A stretch of 6,517 nt of DNA from NCBI GenBank assembly GCA_947505915.1, contig CANNNH010000085.1, positions 1-6,517 of the forward strand. Direction: 5' to 3'. The notes below the pieces were generated by a model. It was not told the origin of the DNA. It was given only the letters and a program-made list of their open reading frames with translations, and ran no database searches. This document shows, piece after piece, positions 1 to 5,855 of the stretch. Origin of the DNA: Comamonadaceae bacterium. GTDB lineage: Bacteria; Pseudomonadota; Gammaproteobacteria; Burkholderiales; Burkholderiaceae. Numbering within the stretch: position 1 is the first letter of the stretch; every line of letters begins with the position of its first letter. Made by a program: the position numbers and the translations under genes.

Positions 1-1563
1 GTCAAGGTCCTGGGTCTGACGGCCGGCAACAGCACGCAAGGCCACCGGTTTGAAGCCAAGATTTCACCGCTGGTCGTGAAGCATGCCGATGACTACGCCG
101 AGGTGCTCAAGAACGATGGTGCCGTGATCGCCAGCTTTGCCGATCGGCGAGCAAACATCGAGCGTCAGCTGCAAGCGGCTGCGGCCAAAGTGGGTGGCGG
201 TGTGAGACCTATCGAGGACGATGCCTTGCTTGACGAAGTCACTGCCTTGGTCGAGCGACCCAACGTGTTGATCTGCGAATTTGAAAAACAATTCCTCGAC
301 GTGCCGCAAGAATGCCTGATTTTGACGATGAAGGCCAACCAAAAATACTTCCCGCTGCTCGACGCAGAGGGCAAGCTGACACATCGGTTTTTGGTCGTCA
401 GCAACATCACCCCGAACGATGCATCGGCTGTGATTCAAGGCAATGAGCGGGTGGTGCGCCCGCGCTTGGCCGATGCCAAATTCTTCTTCGATCAGGACCG
501 CAAAAAAACGCTGGAGTCGCGCGTCGAAGGCTTGTCCAAAGTGGTCTATCACAACAAGCTGGGCACGCAAGGCGAGCGCATGGCGCGGGTGTGTGCGATT
601 GCCAAGGCGATCGGTCAGCAAATGGGCGGCGCAGACCTGGCCGCGCAGGCCGGGCTGGCTGCGCGCTTGGCCAAGACCGATTTGCTCACCGACATGGTGG
701 GCGAGTTTCCCGAGCTGCAAGGCATCATGGGCACCTACTACGCCCAAAACGACGGATTGAACGACGCCGTGGCCCATGCCATTGGCGACCACTACCGTCC
801 GCGATTTGCGGGTGATGAACTGCCCAGCAATGCGGTGGGCGTGGCCGTGGCGCTGGCGGATAAGTTGGAAACCCTGGTCGGTATGTTTGGCATCGGTAAC
901 GTGCCCACGGGTGATAAAGATCCGTTTGCGCTTCGCCGTCACGCCTTGGGCGTGATTCGCCTGTTGATTGAGAAAGACCTGGCGTTGCAGTTTCATGAGT
1001 TGAACGAGATGACAGAGCGCGCGTTTCCTCAGGGCCTGTTGAAAAACGATTGGCTTGTCTTGGAAGAGTTCTTTAAAGACAGACTTCGCAGTTATCTGAA
1101 AGATTGGGGATACTCGGCCCCCGAAGTTGAAGCCGCTTTGCATGCCCAAGGCATGACCACTTGGAGCGATTTGAAAATACGTTTGCAAGCCGTCCGCGCC
1201 TTCGCCGCCTTGCCCGAAAGCCCCGCATTGGCTGCAGCCAACAAACGCATCGGCAACATCCTTAAAAAAGCAGGCGAGGTGGATGCCCATGTCAACACCG
1301 CGCTGCTGCAAGAAGATGCTGAGAAAAACCTCTACGCCGCCATGCAGAAACTGCTGCCCACATCCGAAGCGCAATTCAAGTCTGGCGACTACACCGCCAG
1401 CCTGCAAACTTTGGCCGCTTTGCGCGTGCCAGTGGATGCATTCTTTGATGGCGTGATGGTCAACGCCGATGAAATGGACTTGCGCTTGAACCGCCTGGGC
1501 TTGCTCAAAATGCTGCATGTGGCCATGAACCGCGTGGCCGACTTGTCACGCTTGGCCGTTTGA
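1..1563 (+). CDS. glyS: Glycyl-tRNA synthetase beta subunit, 5'-truncated by window edge
   Basis: This is the beta chain of the bacterial alpha2beta2 glycyl-tRNA synthetase, which charges tRNA-Gly in the cytoplasm; the alpha chain (glyQ) is expected just upstream, outside the window. The frame is open from base 1 and 520 codons precede the TGA. Compared with the usual length of about 690-700 residues, roughly 165-190 N-terminal residues are missing. Family hallmarks seen are the KTDLLTDMVGEFPELQG segment (673-723, HD-like domain), the VPTGDKDPFALRR signature (901-939), and a C-terminal DALR-type anticodon-binding region ending in VMVNADEMDLRLNRLGLL and MNRVADLSRLAV. An internal ATG at base 76 is not the true start, because homologous sequence continues upstream of it. 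The stop is followed after 21 bases by gmhB on the same strand, consistent with one operon. I see no frameshift or internal stop, so the gene appears intact in this part. Confidence 0.96.
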   Translation, partial: VKVLGLTAGNSTQGHRFEAKISPLVVKHADDYAEVLKNDGAVIASFADRRANIERQLQAAAAKVGGGVRPIEDDALLDEVTALVERPNVLICEFEKQFLDVPQECLILTMKANQKYFPLLDAEGKLTHRFLVVSNITPNDASAVIQGNERVVRPRLADAKFFFDQDRKKTLESRVEGLSKVVYHNKLGTQGERMARVCAIAKAIGQQMGGADLAAQAGLAARLAKTDLLTDMVGEFPELQGIMGTYYAQNDGLNDAVAHAIGDHYRPRFAGDELPSNAVGVAVALADKLETLVGMFGIGNVPTGDKDPFALRRHALGVIRLLIEKDLALQFHELNEMTERAFPQGLLKNDWLVLEEFFKDRLRSYLKDWGYSAPEVEAALHAQGMTTWSDLKIRLQAVRAFAALPESPALAAANKRIGNILKKAGEVDAHVNTALLQEDAEKNLYAAMQKLLPTSEAQFKSGDYTASLQTLAALRVPVDAFFDGVMVNADEMDLRLNRLGLLKMLHVAMNRVADLSRLAV

Positions 1564-1584
1564 CACCCCAAAACCACTCAGACC

Positions 1585-2160
1585 ATGAATAACAAACTCG
1601 TCATCTTGGACCGCGATGGCACCATCAACCAAGACAGCGACGACTTCATCAAGTCACCCGAAGAGTGGATACCCCTGCCTGGCGCGTTGGAGGCCATCGC
1701 ACGCCTCAACCATGCGGGCTGGCAAGTGGTGGTGGCCAGCAACCAATCTGGTTTGGGGCGCGGTTTGTTTGACATGGCCACCCTCAATGCCATGCACGCC
1801 AAGATGAACAAACACTTAAGCGCAGTGGGTGGTCGGATCGATGCGGTGTTTTTCTGCCCGCACGGCCCTGAAGACAAATGCCAATGCCGCAAACCTTTGC
1901 CCGGTTTGTTTGAACAAATTGGCGAGCGCCTGGGCATGGATTTAAAAGGTACCCATGTGGTTGGCGACAGCTTGCGCGACCTGCTAGCCGGCGTGGCCGT
2001 GGGCTGTACGCCGCACCTGGTGCACACCGGCAAAGGAGCTGCATTCCAAGGCCAGCCCTTGCCGACCACCTTTCCCAGCCACACCCAGACCCATGCTGAC
2101 TTGGCTGGTTTTGTCGATTGGCTGTTGGACGAGAAGCCCGAACCCCGCGCAGCCCACTGA
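1585..2160 (+). CDS. gmhB: D-glycero-beta-D-manno-heptose 1,7-bisphosphate 7-phosphatase
   Basis: This is a cytoplasmic HAD-superfamily phosphatase that removes the C7 phosphate from heptose 1,7-bisphosphate, a step in making ADP-heptose for the LPS inner core. The 191-residue length fits the family. The nucleophile/acid pair is in LDRDGT (D9, D11), motif II is SNQSG (52-56), RKP (102-104) carries the motif III lysine, and GDSLRD (127-132) supplies the Mg-binding aspartates. The GmhB-specific zinc site is present as C91-x-H93 and C99-x-C101, with a short five-residue loop between the pairs. The zinc site separates it from histidinol phosphatase-type relatives, although HisB-N is the main alternative family. 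The ATG at 1585 follows glyS by 21 bases and has no evident Shine-Dalgarno; it places the DxD motif at residue 9, as expected. plsC starts 4 bases after the stop. Confidence 0.94.
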   Translation: MNNKLVILDRDGTINQDSDDFIKSPEEWIPLPGALEAIARLNHAGWQVVVASNQSGLGRGLFDMATLNAMHAKMNKHLSAVGGRIDAVFFCPHGPEDKCQCRKPLPGLFEQIGERLGMDLKGTHVVGDSLRDLLAGVAVGCTPHLVHTGKGAAFQGQPLPTTFPSHTQTHADLAGFVDWLLDEKPEPRAAH

Positions 2161-2164
2161 GACC

Positions 2165-2902
2165 ATGGCCTTCCTCCGCTCTTTGTTGCATGCTCTGTGG
2201 ATGTTGATCACCGTCGTGCCCTATGCATTTCGCATCATGGGCTTGGCGGCCATGGGGGTGCGTGGCGACCGCCTGTATTGGATTGCGGCAGCTTGGCTGC
2301 GCCAGTGCATTGTGTCTGCCCAGTGGATCTTGGGCATCCGCTACCGCATCCAAGGTGAAGAAAATTTACCGGTGGGCCTAACCAGCCCGGCCATTCTGTT
2401 GGTCAAACACCAGTCAACCTATGAGACCTTCCTGTTCCCGGCCATCATGCCCCACCCCTTGGCCTATGTGTTCAAAAAAGAACTGCTGCGCCTGCCTTTT
2501 TTTGGTTGGGCCATGTCGCGTTTGGACATGATCCACATCGACCGCAGCCAACGCGCCCAGGCCTTCAACAAAGTGGTGGCGCAAGGCCGTGAACTATTGG
2601 CCCGGGGTATTTGGGTCATCATGTTTCCAGAGGGCACGCGCATTCCCCGTGGCGAACAAGGCCAATACAAATCCGGGGGTACCCGCTTGGCCATCGAAAC
2701 TGGCGCACCCGTCATCCCCATTGCCGTCACCTCGGCCAAGTGTTGGCCGCGCAAAGCCTTTATCAAAACGGCGGGCTGGGTGGATGTCTCCATTGGCGCA
2801 CCGATCCCTTCAGAGGGCCGAGAGCCCGAAGAAATGATGGCCCAGGTGCAAGCCTGGATCGAGTCGGAAATGCGCCGCCTCGACCCCGACGCCTATCTCT
2901 GA
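2165..2902 (+). CDS. plsC: 1-acyl-sn-glycerol-3-phosphate acyltransferase (PlsC/LPLAT family)
   Basis: This inner-membrane enzyme of 245 residues transfers an acyl chain to lysophosphatidic acid to give phosphatidic acid, the phospholipid precursor. A hydrophobic N-terminal stretch (about residues 4-30) is a likely membrane anchor. Acyltransferase motifs appear in order: KHQSTYE (81-87, catalytic H82), DMIHIDRS (121-128), FPEGTR (154-159, phosphate binding) and VIPIAV (183-188). Motif I has HX4E instead of the classical HX4D; from memory this variant is common in betaproteobacterial homologues, so it is probably functional. An in-frame ATG at 2093 would add 24 residues overlapping gmhB. I prefer 2165 because it sits 4 bases after the gmhB stop and gives a standard N-terminus. 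The next gene follows after 9 bases. Substrate preference within the LPLAT family cannot be fixed from sequence. Confidence 0.92.
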   Translation: MAFLRSLLHALWMLITVVPYAFRIMGLAAMGVRGDRLYWIAAAWLRQCIVSAQWILGIRYRIQGEENLPVGLTSPAILLVKHQSTYETFLFPAIMPHPLAYVFKKELLRLPFFGWAMSRLDMIHIDRSQRAQAFNKVVAQGRELLARGIWVIMFPEGTRIPRGEQGQYKSGGTRLAIETGAPVIPIAVTSAKCWPRKAFIKTAGWVDVSIGAPIPSEGREPEEMMAQVQAWIESEMRRLDPDAYL

Positions 2903-2911
2903 GCGCAGCCC

Positions 2912-3790
2912 ATGAAAACCTTGGTGCAAATGGCGCTCGACTTGTTCGACCCACCGGCACCCCCGCCGGTGCAGGCGCCCGACCTCCGGCCCACCATCGC
3001 CCTCAGCGACGCCATGGCGCCGGCCCAATTTGCCCACCCCCAAGCCAACCGCAGCATCTTGTTGCGCCACACCCGTGTGGCCTATCACTTCAAACGCGCC
3101 AAACGCCGCACCATTGGCATGGTGGTGGGGCCCGATGGTTTGGTGGTCAGCGCACCGCGCTGGGTGGTGTTGGCTGAGGTCGAATCAGCGCTGCAAGAAA
3201 AGGGCGACTGGATTGTGCGCAAGCTCGATGAAATGCGCGAGCGCAGCCAGCGCATGGCCCAACAAACCATGGTCTGGCGCGAGGGCAGCAGCCTGCCTTT
3301 TTTGGGCGAACCCACGGTGTTGGTGCTGGACCCCGGGCATCAATTCCAAGAGGCCGGTGCCAGTTTGCTGCCGCGTGACCCCAGCGACCCTTCAGACATT
3401 TCGCACCGCTTGTGCCTGGGCTTGCCGCACCATGCCGACCCTGCGCAAATCCGCGATGCCGTGCAGGCCTGGTTGATGCGACAGGCCAAACGCATCTTCA
3501 CCGAGCGACTCAATCACTTTGCGCCGCGCTTGCAAGTGCAGTGGCAAAAACTCTCACTGAGCAGCGCCAGCACCCGTTGGGGAACGGCCAGTGCCGACGG
3601 TTCCATCCGACTCAACTGGCGTTTGGTGCACTTCAAAATGGATGTGATCGACTACGTGGTGGCGCACGAACTCAGCCACCTGCGGGTCATGAACCACGGC
3701 CCGCAATTTTGGGAGACCGTGGGCACCGTGGTGCCCGACTACGCCCAGCGCCGCCAACTGCTCAAAGACGACTCTTTGCCACGCTGGTAA
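2912..3790 (+). CDS. YgjP-like (DUF45) zinc metallopeptidase
   Basis: This 292-residue protein belongs to the YgjP/DUF45 group (SprT- and M48-like zinc peptidases); its physiological substrate is not known. The zinc site is HELSH (252-256), with a third histidine at 262 in MNHGPQFW, giving the HExxH-x5-H spacing of this family. Just before it, TRWGTASADGSIRLNWRL (221-238) matches the conserved RWGSC-like strand, with Thr-Ala replacing Ser-Cys. The first 50 or so residues are rich in proline and alanine and lie outside the conserved domain. From about residue 53 the sequence takes up the usual N-terminal subdomain (YHFKRAKRRTIGMVV, GLVVSAPRWV). No signal peptide is evident, so it is probably cytoplasmic. 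It starts 9 bases after plsC and is likely co-transcribed. Its last 29 bases overlap the end of the convergent hydrolase gene. General annotation as an M48 family hydrolase is an equivalent, looser name. Confidence 0.88.
   Translation: MKTLVQMALDLFDPPAPPPVQAPDLRPTIALSDAMAPAQFAHPQANRSILLRHTRVAYHFKRAKRRTIGMVVGPDGLVVSAPRWVVLAEVESALQEKGDWIVRKLDEMRERSQRMAQQTMVWREGSSLPFLGEPTVLVLDPGHQFQEAGASLLPRDPSDPSDISHRLCLGLPHHADPAQIRDAVQAWLMRQAKRIFTERLNHFAPRLQVQWQKLSLSSASTRWGTASADGSIRLNWRLVHFKMDVIDYVVAHELSHLRVMNHGPQFWETVGTVVPDYAQRRQLLKDDSLPRW
3762..3790. other. 29-base convergent overlap of two coding sequences
   Basis: The metallopeptidase stop (TAA, 3788-3790) lies inside the hydrolase gene and the hydrolase stop (TGA, minus strand, at 3764-3762) lies inside the metallopeptidase gene. 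Both C-termini are therefore encoded by the same 29 bases on opposite strands, and there is no room for a dedicated intergenic terminator. A short hairpin with a 7-base stem including one G-U pair (3774-3780 with 3786-3792) sits here but lacks a T tract on the + strand. Confidence 0.85.
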
Positions 3791-4832
3791 AGCGCCAAAC
3801 ACCTTGGTCGTCTTGGCTGCGGTGCAATTGACCGGCATGCCACAAGCAGTGCAAATGGGCCACCGCCTCGCCCATGGCAAACGTGGTTTGGTGCAAATCC
3901 AAGGGGCGCTTGAACAGCACGGGCAGCACATCGTGTGCGCAGCAGGCCTTTTCAGCGCAGGCTTGCATCACCTCATCGAGTCGGTCTCGGTGGTGGGCAT
4001 GCAATTGCGCAATGCGCTCGTGCAAGCCCACAAAAGGCTTGCCATGCGAGGGCAGGGTCAACGTGCCGGCGGGCAGTGGCTGGAACTTGTCAATCGACTC
4101 CAAAAACAAGCGCAGGTTATCGGCCTCGGGCTCGGCGTCATACACACTCACGTTGGTTGAAATGCGGGGCAACACCATGTCGCCACTGATCAACACGCCC
4201 GCATCGGCCTGGTACAAGGCGATGTGCTCGGGGGCATGGCCAAAGCCACTGATGCATTGCCAAGCTTGGCCATTGATCACCACCGCTTGTCCATCTTGCA
4301 AGCGGTGAAATTGCGCCGGAATTTTGGGCACCATGCCCGCGTAATACGTGGAGCGCCCGCGCACCTGCTCCAGTGAGGCTTCGTCATGCAAGCCATGCCG
4401 CTGACACACCACCGCAGCCGCATCGCCGCCGAAACTGTCGCGGTGCATGGTGGCCAACACTGCCGCTTGATAGTCGGTGAAGCTGATCCACAACTGCGCT
4501 TGCCAGCGCTCACACAACCAGTGGCCCAGGCCCAAGTGGTCGGGGTGCATGTGCGTCACGATCACCCGCCAAAGCGGCGCGCCTTGCAAGTGCTGGTCCA
4601 ACACCGCCTGCCAATGTTGGCGCGTCATCGGGTTGTCGATGCCGCAATCCACAGCGGTCCAGCCCACCACCCCATCGCGCACATCGCGCAACAGCCACAA
4701 ATTGATGTGGTCTAAGGCAAAGGGCAGGCCCATGCGCAACCAAAACACGCGGGGCGCCACCTCCAAGGTGTCGCCCGGGGCAGGTAACTGATCGCCTAGG
4801 GGGTAGTGAAGTCGGTTTTCGAGAGGCGTCAT
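3762..4832 (-). CDS. MBL-fold metallo-hydrolase with C-terminal winged-helix (LACTB2/glyoxalase II-like)
   Basis: This 356-residue metallo-beta-lactamase-fold hydrolase has the THMHPDH motif (93-99; H94, H96, D98, H99), H199 in GFGHAPEH, D218 in SGDMVLP and H263 in PSHG. These residues complete a two-metal site. After the core, residues from about 285 to 350 (including HQTTFAMGEAVAHLHCL) resemble the small winged-helix domain found at the C-terminus of LACTB2-type and related MBL proteins. No signal peptide is seen. The substrate is unknown; thioesters or similar esters are plausible from the neighbouring thioesterase, but that is inference. The gene is divergent from the MerR-type regulator across 114 bases holding a perfect palindrome whose near edge is 18 bases from the start codon, so it is probably controlled by that regulator. 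No Shine-Dalgarno is visible before the ATG. Its end overlaps the metallopeptidase gene tail to tail. Confidence 0.88.
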   Translation of the reverse strand: MTPLENRLHYPLGDQLPAPGDTLEVAPRVFWLRMGLPFALDHINLWLLRDVRDGVVGWTAVDCGIDNPMTRQHWQAVLDQHLQGAPLWRVIVTHMHPDHLGLGHWLCERWQAQLWISFTDYQAAVLATMHRDSFGGDAAAVVCQRHGLHDEASLEQVRGRSTYYAGMVPKIPAQFHRLQDGQAVVINGQAWQCISGFGHAPEHIALYQADAGVLISGDMVLPRISTNVSVYDAEPEADNLRLFLESIDKFQPLPAGTLTLPSHGKPFVGLHERIAQLHAHHRDRLDEVMQACAEKACCAHDVLPVLFKRPLDLHQTTFAMGEAVAHLHCLWHAGQLHRSQDDQGVWRFTSVAKSRL

Positions 4833-4849
4833 GGTGAATTCATGGATAA

Positions 4850-4880
4850 TTGACGTTTACGTAAACGTCATGGGTATTGT
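4850..4880 (+). promoter_or_regulatory. Candidate promoter of the regulator operon with 19-bp spacer
   Basis: TTGACG (4850-4855, five of six to the sigma-70 -35 consensus) is followed after 19 bases by TATTGT (4875-4880, four of six to the -10). A spacer of 19-20 bp around a dyad is the known layout of promoters remodelled by MerR-family proteins. The palindrome overlaps the -35 and fills most of the spacer. Transcription would start near 4887 and leave a leader of about 60 bases. Confidence 0.5.
4851..4870. promoter_or_regulatory. Perfect 20-bp palindrome, probable MerR/LiuR-type operator
   Basis: The sequence TGACGTTTACGTAAACGTCA is its own reverse complement over all 20 bases, with the axis between 4860 and 4861; the next pair outward (T/T) does not match. 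It is AT-rich at the core compared with its surroundings. Its position between divergent genes, one of which encodes a MerR-family regulator, is the classic place for that regulator's own operator. The ACGT-rich core agrees with what I recall of LiuR sites in proteobacteria, but I could not check a motif database. Confidence 0.75.
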
Positions 4881-4946
4881 AGGCGGCGGTTTCATCCCCG
4901 GCGACCTTGCCCTGTCACACAAGGGCCAAGCCCAACACCAGCGCAC

Positions 4947-5348
4947 ATGGCATCCACCTACAGCATCAGCGATTTGGCCAAAGAGTTTGATCTCACCACA
5001 CGTGCCATGCGTTTTTACGAAGACTTGGGCTTGCTGCAACCCACGCGCACGGGGCCAGGCGGCCGCAACCGCACTTACACCACCCGCGACCGCACCCGTT
5101 TGCGCCTGACCTTGCGGGCCAAACGTTTGGGCTTGTCCTTGACCGAAGCGCGCGACCTCATCGACATGTACGACAGCCCACGCGACACCGTGCCGCAGTT
5201 GGAAAAGTTCTTGCTTATCCTGGCCGTACACCGCAACCAGTTGGAGGCGCAATTGGCCGAAATCGAGATCAACCTCGACGAAGTCAAAGCCCACGAAAAA
5301 GAAGCCCGCACCTTGCTTTTGAAACACCGCAAAAAGGCCAAACCATGA
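4947..5348 (+). CDS. MerR-family transcriptional regulator, LiuR-like
   Basis: This 133-residue DNA-binding protein opens with the MerR helix-turn-helix and wing: YSISDLAKEFDLTTRAMRFY (5-24), EDLGLLQP and the NRTYTTRDRTRL wing segment (41-52). It continues with KRLGLSLTEARDLIDMYD (59-76) and a charged, coiled-coil-like C-terminal helix (about 82-125) expected to dimerise. It contains no cysteine, so it is not a thiol-based metal or redox sensor of the MerR, CueR or SoxR kind. Its overall pattern and length resemble LiuR, the regulator of leucine/isovalerate and related acyl-CoA catabolism genes in proteobacteria. That is recognition by eye, so I give no gene symbol. There is no large effector domain. 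The ATG at 4947 is the only reasonable start, though no good Shine-Dalgarno precedes it. It overlaps the thioesterase gene by 4 bases and probably regulates itself and the divergent hydrolase through the 4851-4870 palindrome. Confidence 0.88.
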   Translation: MASTYSISDLAKEFDLTTRAMRFYEDLGLLQPTRTGPGGRNRTYTTRDRTRLRLTLRAKRLGLSLTEARDLIDMYDSPRDTVPQLEKFLLILAVHRNQLEAQLAEIEINLDEVKAHEKEARTLLLKHRKKAKP

Positions 5349-5779
5349 CCGCCGACCAAATCGCCCACGACCGTGTGAAACAAAGCTTTGATCGCCAAGG
5401 CATGCTGCGCTTCATGGGCGTCGAATTGGTGCGCGTGCAAGTGGGCGTGGTCGAACTGCGCTTGCCCTACTCAGACGCAGTCACCCAGCAACAAGGCGGC
5501 TACCACGGCGGTGCCATGGGTGCCTTGGCCGATGTGGCCGCCGGCTATGCCGGACTCACCGTGGCCCCGCCCGACAGCGAAGTCACCACCGTGGAATACA
5601 AAATCAATTTTTTGGCCTCCTTCCAAGGCGGCCACTTACACGCCATTGGCAAGGTGGTGCGCGCAGGCAAGCGCATCATCGTCACCACCGCCGAAGTCAG
5701 CCACAAGGCCCCGGACGGTCTGGAGCGCGACTGCGCCTTGATGCAGCAAACCTTGGCCCCAGTGCCCAAAACCTATTGA
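5345..5779 (+). CDS. PaaI-family hotdog-fold acyl-CoA thioesterase
   Basis: This 144-residue protein fits the PaaI/YbgC-like hotdog thioesterases, which hydrolyse acyl- or aryl-CoA thioesters in the cytoplasm, usually as tetramers. The diagnostic central helix is QGGYHGGAMGALADVAAGYA (50-69). It has the HGG element (H54) and D63, the latter at the position of the catalytic aspartate of E. coli PaaI. The strand TTVEYKINFLASFQGG (81-96) followed by AIGKVVRAGKRIIVTTAEV (100-118) is also typical. Its ATG overlaps the stop of the upstream regulator gene as ATGA, which implies translational coupling and shared regulation. The acyl chain it prefers cannot be read from sequence. In this setting it may relieve CoA sequestration during branched-chain or fatty acyl-CoA breakdown, which is inference. 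Assignment to phenylacetate catabolism is not supported, since no paa genes are seen. Confidence 0.88.
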   Translation: MTADQIAHDRVKQSFDRQGMLRFMGVELVRVQVGVVELRLPYSDAVTQQQGGYHGGAMGALADVAAGYAGLTVAPPDSEVTTVEYKINFLASFQGGHLHAIGKVVRAGKRIIVTTAEVSHKAPDGLERDCALMQQTLAPVPKTY

Positions 5780-5800
5780 GGTCAAACGACCCAAGGGCCC

Positions 5801-5828
5801 TTGCCCTGCGTCAGTCTCCACAAATAAC
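5801..5828 (+). promoter_or_regulatory. Weak candidate promoter upstream of carbonic anhydrase
   Basis: In the 76-base gap before the carbonic anhydrase gene, TTGCCC (5801-5806) and AATAAC (5823-5828) each match the sigma-70 boxes at four of six positions with a 16-base spacer. This would allow the gene its own start in addition to read-through from the thioesterase gene. The match is modest and could be chance. No second copy of the 4851-4870 palindrome is seen in this gap. Confidence 0.2.
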
Positions 5829-5855
5829 CGAACCCAACGCACCCCAGACCGCACC

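Larger units (their letters stand above)
4833..4946. promoter_or_regulatory. Divergent intergenic control region
   Basis: This 114-base non-coding stretch separates the minus-strand hydrolase start from the plus-strand regulator start. It holds the palindrome at 4851-4870 and promoter-like hexamers on both strands. On the minus strand TACAAT (4881-4876) matches the -10 consensus at five of six positions but has only a poor -35. A start from it would fall inside the palindrome, so a bound regulator would block it. A weaker alternative, ATGACG (4871-4866) with TATCCA (4848-4843), would give a nearly leaderless hydrolase message. These promoter calls are inference from sequence alone. Confidence 0.6.

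Noticed and set aside
64..1518. A 484-codon open frame on the minus strand opposite glyS
   Set aside because: It lies wholly antisense to an unmistakable glyS, has no recognisable domain, and is rich in H, Q, G and F as expected from the complement of biased GC-rich codons. Codon bias that avoids reverse-strand stops explains it.
2093..2164. Upstream in-frame ATG extending plsC by 24 residues
   Set aside because: The extension would overlap gmhB by 68 bases and its residues look like a shifted reading of the gmhB C-terminus; the ATG at 2165 gives the normal family N-terminus.
1784..2353. Minus-strand frame of 189 codons spanning the gmhB-plsC junction
   Set aside because: It crosses two well-supported genes, has low-complexity content with many R, H, Q and A residues, and shows no motif.
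2497..2503. Run of seven T bases inside plsC, considered as a phase-variable tract
   Set aside because: It encodes conserved Phe-Phe in frame within an essential-type gene, and the run is too short to suggest slippage-based switching. A run of seven A bases in glyS at 502-508 was dismissed for the same reason.
2611..3177. Plus-strand frame of 188 codons spanning the plsC-metallopeptidase junction
   Set aside because: It is a shifted frame of two real genes, dominated by R, P, G and H, with no domain signature.
3774..3792. Hairpin of seven pairs over the metallopeptidase stop codon, considered as a bidirectional terminator
   Set aside because: It includes a wobble pair and has no T run on the + strand and only a weak one on the minus strand.
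5792..5807. CAAGGGCCCTTG palindrome with a possible small hairpin after the thioesterase gene, considered as a terminator
   Set aside because: The alternative stem is only five base pairs with a four-base loop and no T tract follows, so intrinsic termination is not supported.
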